A program made the position numbers and the translations under genes. The notes beneath the pieces were generated by a model that did no database searches, was not told the origin of the DNA, and was given only the letters and a program-made list of their open reading frames with translations. This document shows positions 1-8,913 of a stretch of 64,000 nt of DNA, piece after piece. The DNA comes from Komagataeibacter swingsii (lineage in GTDB: Bacteria; Pseudomonadota; Alphaproteobacteria; Acetobacterales; Acetobacteraceae): assembly GCF_003207895.1 (NCBI RefSeq), contig NZ_NKUB01000002.1:124001-188000 (forward strand), in the 5' to 3' direction. Each line of letters opens with the position of its first letter. Position 1 is the stretch's first letter.

Positions 1-311
1 TGCAGCAGAAGATCAATGGCGGCCCGTCCGTGCTGTATGACGCCGTGGCCCTGCTGCCCACGGTCGAGGGCGCCAATCTCCTGCGGCACGAGGCTACCAT
101 GCGCGACTTCATTTCCGACGCCTTCGCCCATGCCAAGTTCATCGCGCATAACGACGCCGCCGAGATCGTACTGGCGGCGGCGGGCCTGCACCCCAAGGCG
201 CGCGACAAAGGCGTGGTCGCCATCCATGGCGCGCAGGACGCGGCCGGTTTCATCCAGACCTGCGCGGCACTGCGCCTGTGGGAGCGTGAAGGCCACGTCC
301 ACGCTGTCTGA
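1..311 (+). CDS. katE: Large-subunit catalase (HPII/KatE type), 3' end only
   Basis: The frame is open from the window edge and ends in TGA at 309-311. About 102 C-terminal residues are visible. They resemble the DJ-1/PfpI-like C-terminal domain found only in large-subunit (HPII-type) catalases: a GGPSVLYDAVALL stretch, then a segment reading RDFISDAFAHAKFIAHN, then AAEIVL. In the family this domain follows the heme-binding catalase barrel, which lies outside the window. The enzyme disproportionates hydrogen peroxide in the cytoplasm. The assignment rests on recognising this domain. A free-standing PfpI-family protein is possible but less likely, because the frame is already open at the edge. 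Confidence 0.72.
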   Translation, partial: QQKINGGPSVLYDAVALLPTVEGANLLRHEATMRDFISDAFAHAKFIAHNDAAEIVLAAAGLHPKARDKGVVAIHGAQDAAGFIQTCAALRLWEREGHVHAV

Positions 312-401
312 CCCCCTTGCGCCCGACTGTCCCGCGCGCCCACAATAAGGGCGTTGCCGGACGGACCCAGCCCGGCGTTGCGACAGGCAGGAACCACGCC
401 C

Positions 402-731
402 ATGACCGATGCCCCGGCGGCCCCCCGGCCCCATGTCTCCATCACCTACTGCACGCAGTGCAACTGGCTGCTGCGGGCGGGATGGATGGCGCAGGAACTG
501 CTGTCCACCTTCGGGCAGGACCTGGGCAGCGTGACCCTGATCCCGGGCGGCGGCGGGCATTTTGAAATCACGGTTGATGGCCACAGCGTGTGGGAACGCA
601 AGCGCGACGGTGGTTTTCCGGGGCCTAAGGAACTCAAGCAGCGCGTGCGCGACATCATCGCCCCCGACCGCGACATGGGCCATATCGACCGTAAAAAAAC
701 CGGACCGGACGACCCGCCGGGCACATTGTAA
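402..731 (+). CDS. SelT/SelW/SelH-family (Rdx) thioredoxin-fold protein
   Basis: A 109-residue protein. Near the N-terminus it has CTQC (C17, C20) directly after a beta strand (HVSITY), then a GGGGHFEITVDG stretch and WERKRDGGFPGPKELKQRVRD. This is the layout of the Rdx family, whose animal members carry selenocysteine in CxxU. Here both positions are cysteine. Family members are thought to be thiol redox proteins of unknown substrate. I chose ATG 402 because an AGGA-type ribosome site lies about 10 bases upstream. The frame is also open back to 354, but the extra residues look unconserved. It is probably cytoplasmic, since no signal peptide is visible. Confidence 0.8.
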   Translation: MTDAPAAPRPHVSITYCTQCNWLLRAGWMAQELLSTFGQDLGSVTLIPGGGGHFEITVDGHSVWERKRDGGFPGPKELKQRVRDIIAPDRDMGHIDRKKTGPDDPPGTL

Positions 732-761
732 CGCCCCCCTGCCCACACCATAATAACGGGT

Positions 762-1160
762 ATGATCACATCATACGCCCCCTCCGCCACACATGGCGCC
801 AGCGCCCACGATATCCGTCAGGAAGTGGCGCGGCTGCGCAGGCTTGCAACATTGCTGGACGCCGCCTTCCGCATTCCCGGCACGAAGGCGCGCTGGGGGC
901 TGGATACGCTGATCGGGCTGCTGCCGGTGGGCGGGACCGCGATCATGCTCGTGCCCTCGCTCTACATCGTGTGGAAAAGCTGGCATCTGGGCGTGGGGCG
1001 GCCCGTCCTTGCCCGCATGCTGGCCAATGTCCTGGTGGAAGCGGCAGCGGACCTCGTCCCGGTGCTGGGGGACATATTTGACACCGCCTTCAAGGCCGAC
1101 CTGCGTAATGTCGCCCTGCTGGAACAGCATTTCGGCCTGTCCACGCCCCGCACGCCATGA
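762..1160 (+). CDS. DUF4112 domain membrane protein
   Basis: A 132-residue protein. The core runs from LRRLATLLDAAFRIPGT through RWGLDTLIGLLPVGGTAIMLVPSLYIVW to DLVPVLGDIFDTAFKADLRN. The order 'LD..FRIPGT', 'GLD..IGLLPVGGD/T' and 'D.VPVLGDIFD..FKA..RN' is the recognisable signature of DUF4112 proteins. There are two hydrophobic stretches (about residues 45-70 and 90-110), so it is probably an inner-membrane protein. No function is established for the family. It lies 30 bases after the Rdx gene and about 90 bases before the TPR-glycosyltransferase, all on the same strand, which suggests shared transcription but not a shared role. Confidence 0.8.
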   Translation: MITSYAPSATHGASAHDIRQEVARLRRLATLLDAAFRIPGTKARWGLDTLIGLLPVGGTAIMLVPSLYIVWKSWHLGVGRPVLARMLANVLVEAAADLVPVLGDIFDTAFKADLRNVALLEQHFGLSTPRTP

Positions 1161-1253
1161 CCATGGCGGGGGTGCGGCCCCTTGCATGCCGGGCCTGATA
1201 TAAGACACAACATGGCATGATCCGTTTTTCCCCGTTCCGGTGTCCCGCCTGCC

Positions 1254-2864
1254 ATGGCTGACCATACGCTGACGCTTGCACTCGACCTGCTGCGACGGGG
1301 GCAGTTCGCCCATGCCCGCGCCATTCTGGAGGACTGCCCCGCCTCCCCGCGCGCCGAAATCCTGCTGGCGCATGCCCTTGCGGGATGCAACCGCGTGCAG
1401 GAAGCCGCTCGCCTGCTGTGCCGTCAGGCCGTGGCCAATCCCGGCGCGCGCCACCCGGCCTACGACATGCTGGCCCTGCTGCTGCCCCACGACCGGGTGG
1501 ACGAAGCCGAAGCCGTATTGCGCGCTATCCGCCAGCGCGCGCGGCAGGACATCCGCACGCATGACATGCTGGGGGAACTGCTGTTGCAGCGCGGCCGCGC
1601 GGCGGAAGCACAGGCGGTGCTGGCCGAAGGTCTGGGCCTGTCCCCCGCCCAGTTGAGCACCGGCAACCTCATGGCCGTCACCCTGATGGAACAGGGGGAA
1701 TTCGCGGCCGCGCGCGACCTGTTGCATTACATCCTCAAACACCACCCCGACAGCGCCATGACGCAGGCCAACCTTGCCCACCTGCTGGGGGCGTGGAACA
1801 GGCTGGACGAAGCCCTGCAGGCGCATTCCCGCGCGCTGGCGCTGCGCCCCGATGATGCCCGGCTGCGCATGAACCATGCCCTGACGCTGCTGAAAAGCGG
1901 CAGCATGGCCGAAGGCTGGGCGGAATATGAATGGCGGCGCAGGATGCCCGGCCGCCAGCGCCTGCCCGAACAGACCATGCTGCCTGTCCTGCCGCCGGAT
2001 GCCGACCTGCGCGGGCGGTCCATCCTGATTACCCGCGAAGGGGGGCTGGGGGACATGCTGATGATGCTGCGCTTCGTGCCCGTGCTGGCGGGCATGGGCG
2101 CGCAGGTCAGCATCCAGGCGCCCGAGACGCTGCATGGGCTGATCCGGCGCATGGGGGGCGTACGGCGGGTGTTCAGTGAACAGGTGTCCCTGCCGCCCCA
2201 TGACTGGCACTGTCCCTTCCTCAGCCTGCCGCATGTGCTACGCGACACACCCGGCCATGCGGGGGCGGACGTGCCCTACCTGCGCCCCGACCCCGAATTG
2301 GTGCGGCAATGGGCACCGTTCCTGCCCACGGGCGCCGATCTGCGCATGGGGCTGGTCTGGGGTGGGGCCAGCCGGCCGGACGTTCCCGCAGCCCATGCCA
2401 TGGACCGCAGGCGCTCGATCCCGCTGCGCAAATTCGCACCGCTGGCCGGTATGCCGGGCATAAACCTGGTCAGCCTGCAAAAAGGCGTCTACGCCCGGCA
2501 GATGCACGACATGCCCGCGGGCATGCGCCTGTATGACCCGATGGAAAGCGTGCGCGACATGGACGACACGGCAGCCCTGATCGCGGGACTGGATGTGGTG
2601 GTCTCGGTTGATACATCGGTGGCCCACCTGGCGGGCGCCATGGGATGTCCCGTTATCCTGCTGGACCGGTTCGACAACTGCTGGCGCTGGCTTTCGGGCC
2701 GGACGGACAGCCCGTGGTATCCCACCCTGCGCATCATACGCCAGATCCATGCCGGAAAGTGGGATGACGTGGTGCACCGTTTATGCAGCATGCTGGCCAG
2801 GCGCGACTTACCGCCCGCGCGTGCGCGAACAGCCACCCGGTTGCCGGATGACGGCATTGGATAG
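1254..2864 (+). CDS. TPR-repeat protein with glycosyltransferase family 9-like C-terminal domain
   Basis: A 536-residue protein. Residues 1-230 are helical TPR-like repeats (for example AEAQAVLAEGLGLSPAQ and EALQAHSRALALRPDDARLR). The C-terminal half starts with ILITREGGLGDMLMMLRFVPVL and has a late VVSVDTSVAHLAGAMGCPVILL segment. These resemble the nucleotide-sugar binding core of ADP-heptose:LPS glycosyltransferases (GT9). Such fusions are common in acetic acid bacteria and are usually annotated as glycosyltransferase or TPR proteins, with targets unknown. No signal peptide or membrane segment is seen, so it is probably cytoplasmic. It could modify lipopolysaccharide or exopolysaccharide, or a protein, but the sequence does not decide this. 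Confidence 0.8.
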   Translation: MADHTLTLALDLLRRGQFAHARAILEDCPASPRAEILLAHALAGCNRVQEAARLLCRQAVANPGARHPAYDMLALLLPHDRVDEAEAVLRAIRQRARQDIRTHDMLGELLLQRGRAAEAQAVLAEGLGLSPAQLSTGNLMAVTLMEQGEFAAARDLLHYILKHHPDSAMTQANLAHLLGAWNRLDEALQAHSRALALRPDDARLRMNHALTLLKSGSMAEGWAEYEWRRRMPGRQRLPEQTMLPVLPPDADLRGRSILITREGGLGDMLMMLRFVPVLAGMGAQVSIQAPETLHGLIRRMGGVRRVFSEQVSLPPHDWHCPFLSLPHVLRDTPGHAGADVPYLRPDPELVRQWAPFLPTGADLRMGLVWGGASRPDVPAAHAMDRRRSIPLRKFAPLAGMPGINLVSLQKGVYARQMHDMPAGMRLYDPMESVRDMDDTAALIAGLDVVVSVDTSVAHLAGAMGCPVILLDRFDNCWRWLSGRTDSPWYPTLRIIRQIHAGKWDDVVHRLCSMLARRDLPPARARTATRLPDDGIG

Positions 2865-3253
2865 CCATGCCATCTGTCCCATGCCGCCGGTTCGGACTTC
2901 CCTGCCCGCAACAGCTTCAGGCCATCCATATCCTGTCCAGATGCGTTTCAGACGCACCGCCACCCCAAAGTGGTGTTTTCGACCGGAATGGGGTAATCAT
3001 CAATTGTAATCGCCATCTCAGGCACGACGCCCAGTCATCCGGCAATACGGCTGACAGCGATCTCTATTTACCAGTGGCAATGAACGATCTGACCGGGACG
3101 CCCATGGGCCAGTCAGGCAATGGCGACCTCACCTTTCCGACGAAAGCATCCGCCTACAGCCTGCGGGGGGCGCCTGCGCGCAGTCCGGAAAATGAAAAAC
3201 TCAGGAACCCGGGCTGCACCGGACTATGGCCAGCACAGCCAGTGCCCGTCCCT
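2865..3253. other. Intergenic region, no gene supported
   Basis: This stretch separates the glycosyltransferase (+ strand) from the nitroreductase (- strand), so it is a convergent region. The + strand frame running through it has no family signature, and most of its length lies antisense to the nitroreductase. I see no strong U-tailed hairpin, tRNA or repeat. It may be a decayed gene. Confidence 0.5.
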
Positions 3254-3856
3254 TCAGGATTCCGGTTCAGGAAAGCGCCCGGCAAAGGCGATTTCCGCCA
3301 GGGGCCTGCGGGTGGAAGGCGCTTCCCGCCCGCGCAGGGATTCAGGCAGGCTCGCCGCCTCCCCCTGCCGCCCGATGACGATGGCGGCATTCAGGGCGTA
3401 ATCATCAGGCAGTTCCAGGCCGGAACGCGCCTGCCTGTGGTCGAACCCGCTGATGGGATGGGCCGCCCACCCGGCCCTGCTCAACTGGAGCTGCACCAGC
3501 ACCGACGCCGCGCCCGCATCAAATGAATGGGTGGGCGCGGGCACGGGTTCGGCAGCCCCACCGCCTGTCACGGTATGGGACGCGACATAGACCAGCGCCG
3601 ACGCATTCTGCGCCCAGGCATGGTTGAACGGGATCAGCCACGACAGGAAACGCTCCCAGTCCGGGGTATCCCTGCGGGCGTAAATGAAACGCCATGGCTG
3701 CGCGTTATAGGCGGATGGCGCCCACCGGCCGGCATCAAGGAAGGACAGCAGCGTCGCCTCATCAATCGGGGCGGGCGTGAAGGCGCGCGGGGACCAGCGG
3801 TCAAGGATCAGGCGGTCCACGGGGGTATCGGATACACGGTCAGGGGCTTTGGTCAT
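3254..3856 (-). CDS. Nitroreductase-family FMN oxidoreductase
   Basis: A 200-residue protein with the classic N-terminal nitroreductase pattern: RWSPRAFTPAPID (RxSxRxF), then AGRWAPSAYNAQPWRFIYA, where the P-S-x-x-N-x-Q-P-W-R stretch binds FMN. Near the C-terminus it has 'NAAIVIGRQGEAASLPESL', matching the family's late strand. Members reduce nitro groups, quinones or other electrophiles using NAD(P)H. The gene is last in a minus-strand run, about 50 bases after the ABC transporter ATPase. It may therefore act on the imported compound. No substrate can be read from the sequence. Confidence 0.88.
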   Translation of the reverse strand: MTKAPDRVSDTPVDRLILDRWSPRAFTPAPIDEATLLSFLDAGRWAPSAYNAQPWRFIYARRDTPDWERFLSWLIPFNHAWAQNASALVYVASHTVTGGGAAEPVPAPTHSFDAGAASVLVQLQLSRAGWAAHPISGFDHRQARSGLELPDDYALNAAIVIGRQGEAASLPESLRGREAPSTRRPLAEIAFAGRFPEPES

Positions 3857-3906
3857 GTCAGGCCTGCAGGGTTGGAAAGGGAAAGGATGGAAACATGCGG
3901 GCGCGC

Positions 3907-4656
3907 CTAGTCATCATGCACGCCCAGCGCATCCAGCAGGGCGCCACGCAGATGGATGAAGCCCGGATCGGCATGATGGCGCGGCCGGTCAAGGGGAATG
4001 GCAAGGTCGGTGCGGATACGGCCATGGTCCAGCACAATGGCGCGGTCCGCCAGCATCAGCGCTTCATCCACATCATGCGTGACCAGCAGCACCGCGCAGC
4101 CATGGCGCGCCCATAACCGCGCCACCAGCCGCTGCATTTTCAGCCGCGCCAGCGCATCAAGGGCGGCAAACGGTTCATCCAGCATAAGGAAGGCGGGTTC
4201 ACGCACCAGCGCACGCGCCAGCGCGGCGCGCTGTGCCTCCCCGCCCGACAGGGTCAGCGGCCATGCATCGACGCGGTGGCCCAGCCCGACTTCCCCCAGC
4301 ACCGCAACAGCACGCTCGCGGCGGTCAGCCCCCGCCTGCCCCAGCACGACATTGTCCCACACCCGTTTCCACGGCAGCAGGCGGCTGTCCTGAAACACGA
4401 CCGAAACCGCGTCGGGGCGGGCAAGCGTACCTTCATGCACCGGGTCAAGTCCCGCCAGCGTACGCAGCAGGGTGGACTTGCCCGAACCGCTATGGCCCAG
4501 CAGGGCCACGAATTCCCCCGGCGCGATGGTCAGGTCCAGCCCGTCCAGCACCGCAGGCCCGTGCCCGAAGCGCCGCGTCAGGCCATGCACGGCCACGCCG
4601 CCATCCCGCGATGGCGTCACATCATGCATCCCATCCGCCATGGCCACCGCGTTCAT
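3907..4656 (-). CDS. ABC importer ATPase, nitrate/sulfonate/taurine (SsuB) type
   Basis: A 249-residue ATP-binding subunit: Walker A GHSGSGKST (about residues 54-62), signature LSGGEAQR, Walker B FLMLDEPFAALD, and a downstream VTHDVDEALMLADR. That ordering and the 'DEAL.LADR' ending are typical of the SsuB/TauB/NrtD group. The chosen ATG (4654-4656) overlaps the permease stop in an ATGA arrangement, implying translational coupling. A longer frame extends upstream, but it only shadows the permease gene. It hydrolyses ATP to drive the partner permease. No periplasmic binding-protein gene lies alongside. Confidence 0.9.
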   Translation of the reverse strand: MNAVAMADGMHDVTPSRDGGVAVHGLTRRFGHGPAVLDGLDLTIAPGEFVALLGHSGSGKSTLLRTLAGLDPVHEGTLARPDAVSVVFQDSRLLPWKRVWDNVVLGQAGADRRERAVAVLGEVGLGHRVDAWPLTLSGGEAQRAALARALVREPAFLMLDEPFAALDALARLKMQRLVARLWARHGCAVLLVTHDVDEALMLADRAIVLDHGRIRTDLAIPLDRPRHHADPGFIHLRGALLDALGVHDD

Positions 4657-5486
4657 GCCGCCTGCCCTCGCCCGTGAACCGGCCGCCATGACAGGAACGC
4701 CCGCTCCATCAGCCGCACGACCTGGTCCGATACAAGGCCCAGCAGGCCGTAGATCACCAATCCCACCATGATGATGTCCGTGCGCATGAAGTCCTGCGCC
4801 TCCATCATCATGTGGCCAATCCCGCTTTCGGCATTGACCTGTTCCGCCACCACCAGCATGAGCCACGACATGCCCACCGCGAAACGCAGCCCCACCAGCA
4901 GGTCGGGCAGCGCACCGGGCAGGATGACGTCGCGGATGGTCTGCATGCGCGAAAGCCCCAGCGTGCGGGTCATTTCCAGCAGGCGGGGATCAATCGAACG
5001 GATGCCCTTGTGCAGGTTGAGATAGACGGGAAAGGTCGCCCCCAGCGCGACAAGGGCGATCTTGGGCGTCTCCCCGATGCCAAACCACAGGATGAAGAGC
5101 GGCACCATGGCAAGGGCGGGCAGCGTGCGCAGGATCTGCAGCGGGGCATCGACAATATCCTCGCCCAGCCGCGACAGGCCCGACACCAGCGCAAGCCCCA
5201 CCCCCAGCACCACGGCAATGGCAAGGCCAGCGGCCGCGCGGGCAAGGGAGACGCCAAGGTTCGCACCCAGCGTACCATCGCGCAGCAGGCCCCACCCCGT
5301 CATGATGACCTGGACAGGGGACGCCACCAGACGGGTGGACACAATCCCCGCCGAACACGCCCCCTGCCACAGCAGCACCGCAATGACCGGCGCGGCATAA
5401 CGCAGCAGAGCGCGCGCATCCACGCATTGAAACACGGTGCGCCCATGCCACCTGACGGACGCGGAGGGAATGACATTGGCGGGCAT
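4653..5486 (-). CDS. ABC importer permease, SsuC/TauC/NrtB type
   Basis: A 277-residue integral membrane protein with about six hydrophobic segments. Its cytoplasmic loop is of the EAA type (EMTRTLGLSRMQTIRDVILPGALPDLLVGLRFAVGMSW is the region, read in parts), as in binding-protein-dependent permeases. The N-terminal half has ALAMVPLFILWFGIGETPKI, a stretch very characteristic of SsuC/TauC. The ATG at 5484-5486 has GAAGGA about 10 bases upstream. It is the first gene of the permease-ATPase-nitroreductase run. Substrates in this family are alkanesulfonates, taurine, nitrate or thiamine precursors, and the sequence alone does not choose among them. Confidence 0.9.
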   Translation of the reverse strand: MPANVIPSASVRWHGRTVFQCVDARALLRYAAPVIAVLLWQGACSAGIVSTRLVASPVQVIMTGWGLLRDGTLGANLGVSLARAAAGLAIAVVLGVGLALVSGLSRLGEDIVDAPLQILRTLPALAMVPLFILWFGIGETPKIALVALGATFPVYLNLHKGIRSIDPRLLEMTRTLGLSRMQTIRDVILPGALPDLLVGLRFAVGMSWLMLVVAEQVNAESGIGHMMMEAQDFMRTDIIMVGLVIYGLLGLVSDQVVRLMERAFLSWRPVHGRGQAA

Positions 5487-5675
5487 GCGCGCCGATCCTT
5501 CATGCAGGGGCGTGCGAAACGGCCTCGCCCAATCCCCGCACTATGAAGGAAAATAAGATTAATACAACTATTTTTGTGTTTATTTTAACATATGAGATCG
5601 TTGCGTGCTTTATAATTCCACATATGATATTGTTTAATTCCCATTGCCTCCCTCCTCGATGGGAGGCGTCCGGTC

Positions 5676-7097
5676 TCACCCCTGATACACACGCCCCGGT
5701 GGCAGCAGCTTGCCGGGATTGAGGATATGCCGGGGGTCCATGGTGTTCTTCAGCGCGCGCATGACGCTGAGCGTGCCATCACCATGTTCGGTTTCCAGGA
5801 ATTCCAGCTTGCCCATGCCCACGCCGTGTTCCCCGCTGCATGACCCACCCAGCGCCAGCGCGCGGAACACGATCCTGCGGTCTAGATCCAGTGCGCGGGC
5901 ATATCCCTGCGGCGTATGGTCGGTAATGATCAGGGCATGGAAATTACCATCCCCCACATGGCCCAGCAGCGGCACGCGCAGGCCGGACTGGGCAATATCT
6001 TCCCGCACGCCCGCGATCAGTTCCGCCAGGCGCGAAATGGGCACGATGCAGTCGGTGGAAATGACGCGCGCGGTCGGTTCGATCGCCTTTGCCGCCCAGA
6101 ACGCGTCATGCCGGGCTTTCCACAGCCGCGTGCGGTCCTCCGCCGTGTCAGCCCAGGCGAAGGACAGGCCGTTATTGGACAGGGCGATCGCCTCGGTCTG
6201 GGTCACCTGTTCGGCCACCGCCGCCGGGGCGCCTGCGAATTCAAAGAACAGCGTGGTCAGCGGTTCGTACCCGCTCAGGCCGGAATAGCGGATGGAGGCC
6301 GCCATCTGCACGTCATCCAGCAGTTCAACGCGGCTTATGGGAATGCCGCATTGGATGATTTCGATGGCCGTCCGCACGGCGTCGTCCAGGTCGGCAAACT
6401 GGCAGACGGCGGCCGAAAGGGTTTCGGGCCGTCCATGCAGGCGAAGCTGCACCTCGGTTACGATGCCCAGCGTGCCTTCCGACCCGATGAACAGGGATGT
6501 CAGGTCATACCCTGTGGAGGACTTGCGCACACGACCGCCCGTGCGGATCACCTCTCCCGTCGCCAGCACGACCGTCAGCCCAAGCACATTTTCCTTCATC
6601 GTGCCATAGCGCACCGCCGCCGTGCCCGACGCCCGGGTGGCGCACATGCCGCCCAGCGTGGCCTCGCCGCCCGGATCGACCGGAAAGAACAGGCCCGTAT
6701 CGCGGATCCGCGCATTCAGGGCCTGACGGGTCAGGCCGGCCTCCACGCGGCAGTCTAGGTCCTCGGCGTTCAGTTCCACGATGGCCGTCATGCCCGACAG
6801 GTCAAGGCTTATGGCATGTTCCGCCGGGGTTACGTGCCCCTCCACCGATGTCCCGGCGCCAAAGGCCACGACCGGCACCCGGTGGGCATGGCAGGCCCGC
6901 AATACGGTTGCGACATCATCCGTCGATTCCGCAAACACCACGGCGGCAGGCAGGCGCGCGGCGTCCATGGCCTCGCCATGGCTGTGGGCTTCCAGCACGG
7001 AGGCGGACGTACTGACCCGCGCCGCCATGCCATTTTCACGCAAGGCAGCCAGCACACCGTCAAGACGCTCGGCGGGGGGAGAAAGGCAATCAGTCAT
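5676..7097 (-). CDS. FAD-linked oxidase, D-lactate dehydrogenase/GlcD type
   Basis: A 473-residue flavoprotein. The N-terminal FAD_binding_4 (PCMH) domain contains VPVVAFGAGTSVEGHV, GGEATLGGMCATRASGTAAVRYG and SSTGYDLTSLFIGSEGTLGIV. The C-terminal FAD-oxidase domain has LLGHVGDGNFHALI and GGSCSGEHGVGMGKLEFL, which carry family metal/substrate-site histidines. It matches FAD-dependent D-lactate dehydrogenase (cytochrome) and glycolate oxidase GlcD proteins, which oxidise 2-hydroxy acids and pass electrons to quinone or cytochrome c. The chosen ATG gives a normal N-terminus. The open frame upstream adds about 39 residues that look unrelated. Acetic acid bacteria oxidise lactate, so D-lactate is the likeliest substrate. 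Confidence 0.85.
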   Translation of the reverse strand: MTDCLSPPAERLDGVLAALRENGMAARVSTSASVLEAHSHGEAMDAARLPAAVVFAESTDDVATVLRACHAHRVPVVAFGAGTSVEGHVTPAEHAISLDLSGMTAIVELNAEDLDCRVEAGLTRQALNARIRDTGLFFPVDPGGEATLGGMCATRASGTAAVRYGTMKENVLGLTVVLATGEVIRTGGRVRKSSTGYDLTSLFIGSEGTLGIVTEVQLRLHGRPETLSAAVCQFADLDDAVRTAIEIIQCGIPISRVELLDDVQMAASIRYSGLSGYEPLTTLFFEFAGAPAAVAEQVTQTEAIALSNNGLSFAWADTAEDRTRLWKARHDAFWAAKAIEPTARVISTDCIVPISRLAELIAGVREDIAQSGLRVPLLGHVGDGNFHALIITDHTPQGYARALDLDRRIVFRALALGGSCSGEHGVGMGKLEFLETEHGDGTLSVMRALKNTMDPRHILNPGKLLPPGRVYQG

Positions 7098-7303
7098 GCA
7101 GGGGAACCATCCGGTCAGAACACAGCAAAGCGCCATTGTAACAACACATGCGATAATGACCATGCCCCCTGCCGCCATCGCGGCACATGCCCCACATGAC
7201 ACAAGCGGGCGCAATGGCAGGGCTGTTTCCCTGCCGCGCCTGCATTATCCCGCTGCCATGATGCATGGGTGGAACCGGAAACTGCCTGAAAAGTCGGATC
7301 AGG

Positions 7304-7385
7304 AACGTTCTTGGGGACGCTTTTTTCACGAAGCCATAAAGAACGCCGCCTTTTAAAACAAAGGCGGCGCCCAAAAACTTTTATT
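7304..7385 (-). repeat. Dispersed two-hairpin 3'-end element, copy A
   Basis: One of seven copies in the window. The GCCGCCTTTT/AAAGGCGGC hairpin (7336-7358) and the right arm CCCAAAAACTTTT are intact. The second hairpin and the left arm are degenerate (GTTCTTGGGGACGC). It lies about 17 bases after the phoU stop in phoU sense, so it probably acts as its terminator. Confidence 0.8.
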
Positions 7386-7402
7386 GTTTTTTTATGATTT
7401 TT

Positions 7403-8098
7403 TCAGTCAAACGTTTTCCCACGCGGCCGTATGATCGGCAGGATATTGCCGGTTACGGCATAATACACGCGTTCTGAAATATTGGTGGCATGGTCGCCAA
7501 TACGCTCAAGGTTCTTGGCAATGAACAGCAGATGGGCACAGGGACCGATATTGCGCGGGTCTTCCATCATGTATGTCACCAGTTCACGGAACAGGGAGAC
7601 ATAGAGTTCATCCACCGCCGTATCCGAATGCCAGACAATACGCGCCAGTTCCGGGTCGCGCTGGTCCATTGCATCAAGGGTGCGCCGCAGGTTTTCCTGT
7701 ACCAGCCGCCCCATGCTGTGCAGTCCCGTCAGCGAAATGGGGCATGACAACAGTTCGTTGCGCATGGCGCGGCGCGCGATCGAGGCCGCGCAATCCCCGA
7801 TACGTTCAAGGTCGCCCGAGATTTTCAGCGCGACCACCACCTCGCGCAAATCGCCCGCCATGGGGGCGCGCAGCGCCAGCAGGCGAATGACCAGCGCCTC
7901 GGTCTCGCGTTCCAGTTCATCAACCTGCGGGTCCATTTCGGGCGCGTCCAGGGCGGCGTCCTCATCATGTTCGACCACGGCGGTAATGGCCTGCGCCACC
8001 TGCCGTTCCACCAGGCCGCCCATCTTGTTCACCAGCGAACGGAGCTGTTCAAGTTCCTGTTCATAGCTCTGGACCGTATGTACGGATTCATGTGGCAT
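7403..8098 (-). CDS. phoU: Phosphate transport system regulatory protein PhoU
   Basis: About 231 residues, starting MPHESVHTVQSYEQELEQLRSLVNKMGGLVERQV. It has two PhoU three-helix repeats with the acidic metal-binding motifs seen in the family: EMDPQVDELERETEALVIRLLALRAP, and later AVDELYVSLFRELVTYMMEDP followed by ARNLERIGDHATNI-like wording (KNLERIGDHATNISERV). PhoU signals through the Pst transporter to the PhoR kinase to silence the Pho regulon when phosphate is plentiful. Two adjacent ATGs (8101 and 8098) could be used. It is the last gene of pstC-pstA-pstB-phoU and starts 17 bases after pstB. Confidence 0.95.
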   Translation of the reverse strand: MPHESVHTVQSYEQELEQLRSLVNKMGGLVERQVAQAITAVVEHDEDAALDAPEMDPQVDELERETEALVIRLLALRAPMAGDLREVVVALKISGDLERIGDCAASIARRAMRNELLSCPISLTGLHSMGRLVQENLRRTLDAMDQRDPELARIVWHSDTAVDELYVSLFRELVTYMMEDPRNIGPCAHLLFIAKNLERIGDHATNISERVYYAVTGNILPIIRPRGKTFD

Positions 8099-8115
8099 CA
8101 TTACTGCTTTCGCTG

Positions 8116-8913
8116 TCAGCCGAAGCGGCCGGTAATATAATCCTGGGTGCGCTTGGCATGGGGCGCGGTGAACATCTTGTCCGCGGTGTCCACCTCCACC
8201 AGTTCGCCCATGTAGCAAAACGCGACACGGTCCGCGCATCGCGCCGCCTGCTGCAGGTTGTGCGTCACGATGGCGATGGAGAATTCCTGCTTCAGTTCAT
8301 CCAGCAGTTCCTCGATCCGGGCGGTGGAAATCGGGTCGAGCGCGCTGGTCGGTTCATCCAGCAGGATGACCTCGGGGCGTGTCGCGATGGTGCGGGCAAT
8401 GCACAGGCGCTGCTGCTGCCCGCCCGACAGGGCGGCGGCGGAGGCATTGAGCCGGTCCTTGACCTCGTTCCACAGCGCCACGCGCCGCAGCACGCCTTCC
8501 ACGCGCTGGTCCATGTCCGCGCGCGACAGGCGTTCATGCAGCCGCACGCCAAAGGCGATATTGTCGTATATGGACATGGGAAACGGCGTGGGTTTCTGGA
8601 ACACCATGCCAATGCGCGAACGCAGCACGTTCACATCCAGCCCGGGCGAGAGGATGTTGCGCCCGTCAAACAGCACCTCCCCCGTCGCGCGCTGGCCGGG
8701 ATAGAGGTCATACATGCGGTTGAGCACGCGCAGCAGCGTGGACTTGCCGCAGCCAGATGGCCCGATCATGCCCGTGACCTGGTGCACCGGGAAATCCAGC
8801 GAGATGTCCTTCAGCGCATGGTTGCCGCCGTACCAGAAATTCAGGTTGCGGATCGCCAGCGCCGGCAGGACCGTATCGCGGCCCATCGGGTCATCCATGA
8901 TGATTTTGTTCAT
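8116..8913 (-). CDS. pstB: Phosphate ABC transporter ATPase PstB
   Basis: A 265-residue ATPase: Walker [10 protein letters not shown] (51-59), signature LSGGQQQRL (162-170), Walker B VILLDEP (182-188). PstB-specific wording includes [36 protein letters not shown] and [20 protein letters not shown], ending QDYITGRFG. It energises high-affinity phosphate import through PstA and PstC. The start codon overlaps the pstA stop (ATGA), so the two are probably translationally coupled. Confidence 0.97.
   Translation of the reverse strand: MNKIIMDDPMGRDTVLPALAIRNLNFWYGGNHALKDISLDFPVHQVTGMIGPSGCGKSTLLRVLNRMYDLYPGQRATGEVLFDGRNILSPGLDVNVLRSRIGMVFQKPTPFPMSIYDNIAFGVRLHERLSRADMDQRVEGVLRRVALWNEVKDRLNASAAALSGGQQQRLCIARTIATRPEVILLDEPTSALDPISTARIEELLDELKQEFSIAIVTHNLQQAARCADRVAFCYMGELVEVDTADKMFTAPHAKRTQDYITGRFG

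Noticed and set aside
5543-5722. A 59-codon AT-rich + strand frame starting MKENKINTTIFVFILTYEIV
   Set aside because: It has a short hydrophobic stretch, but it crosses the divergent promoter region and runs into the 3' end of the flavoprotein gene in antisense. Its composition follows the AT-rich spacer.
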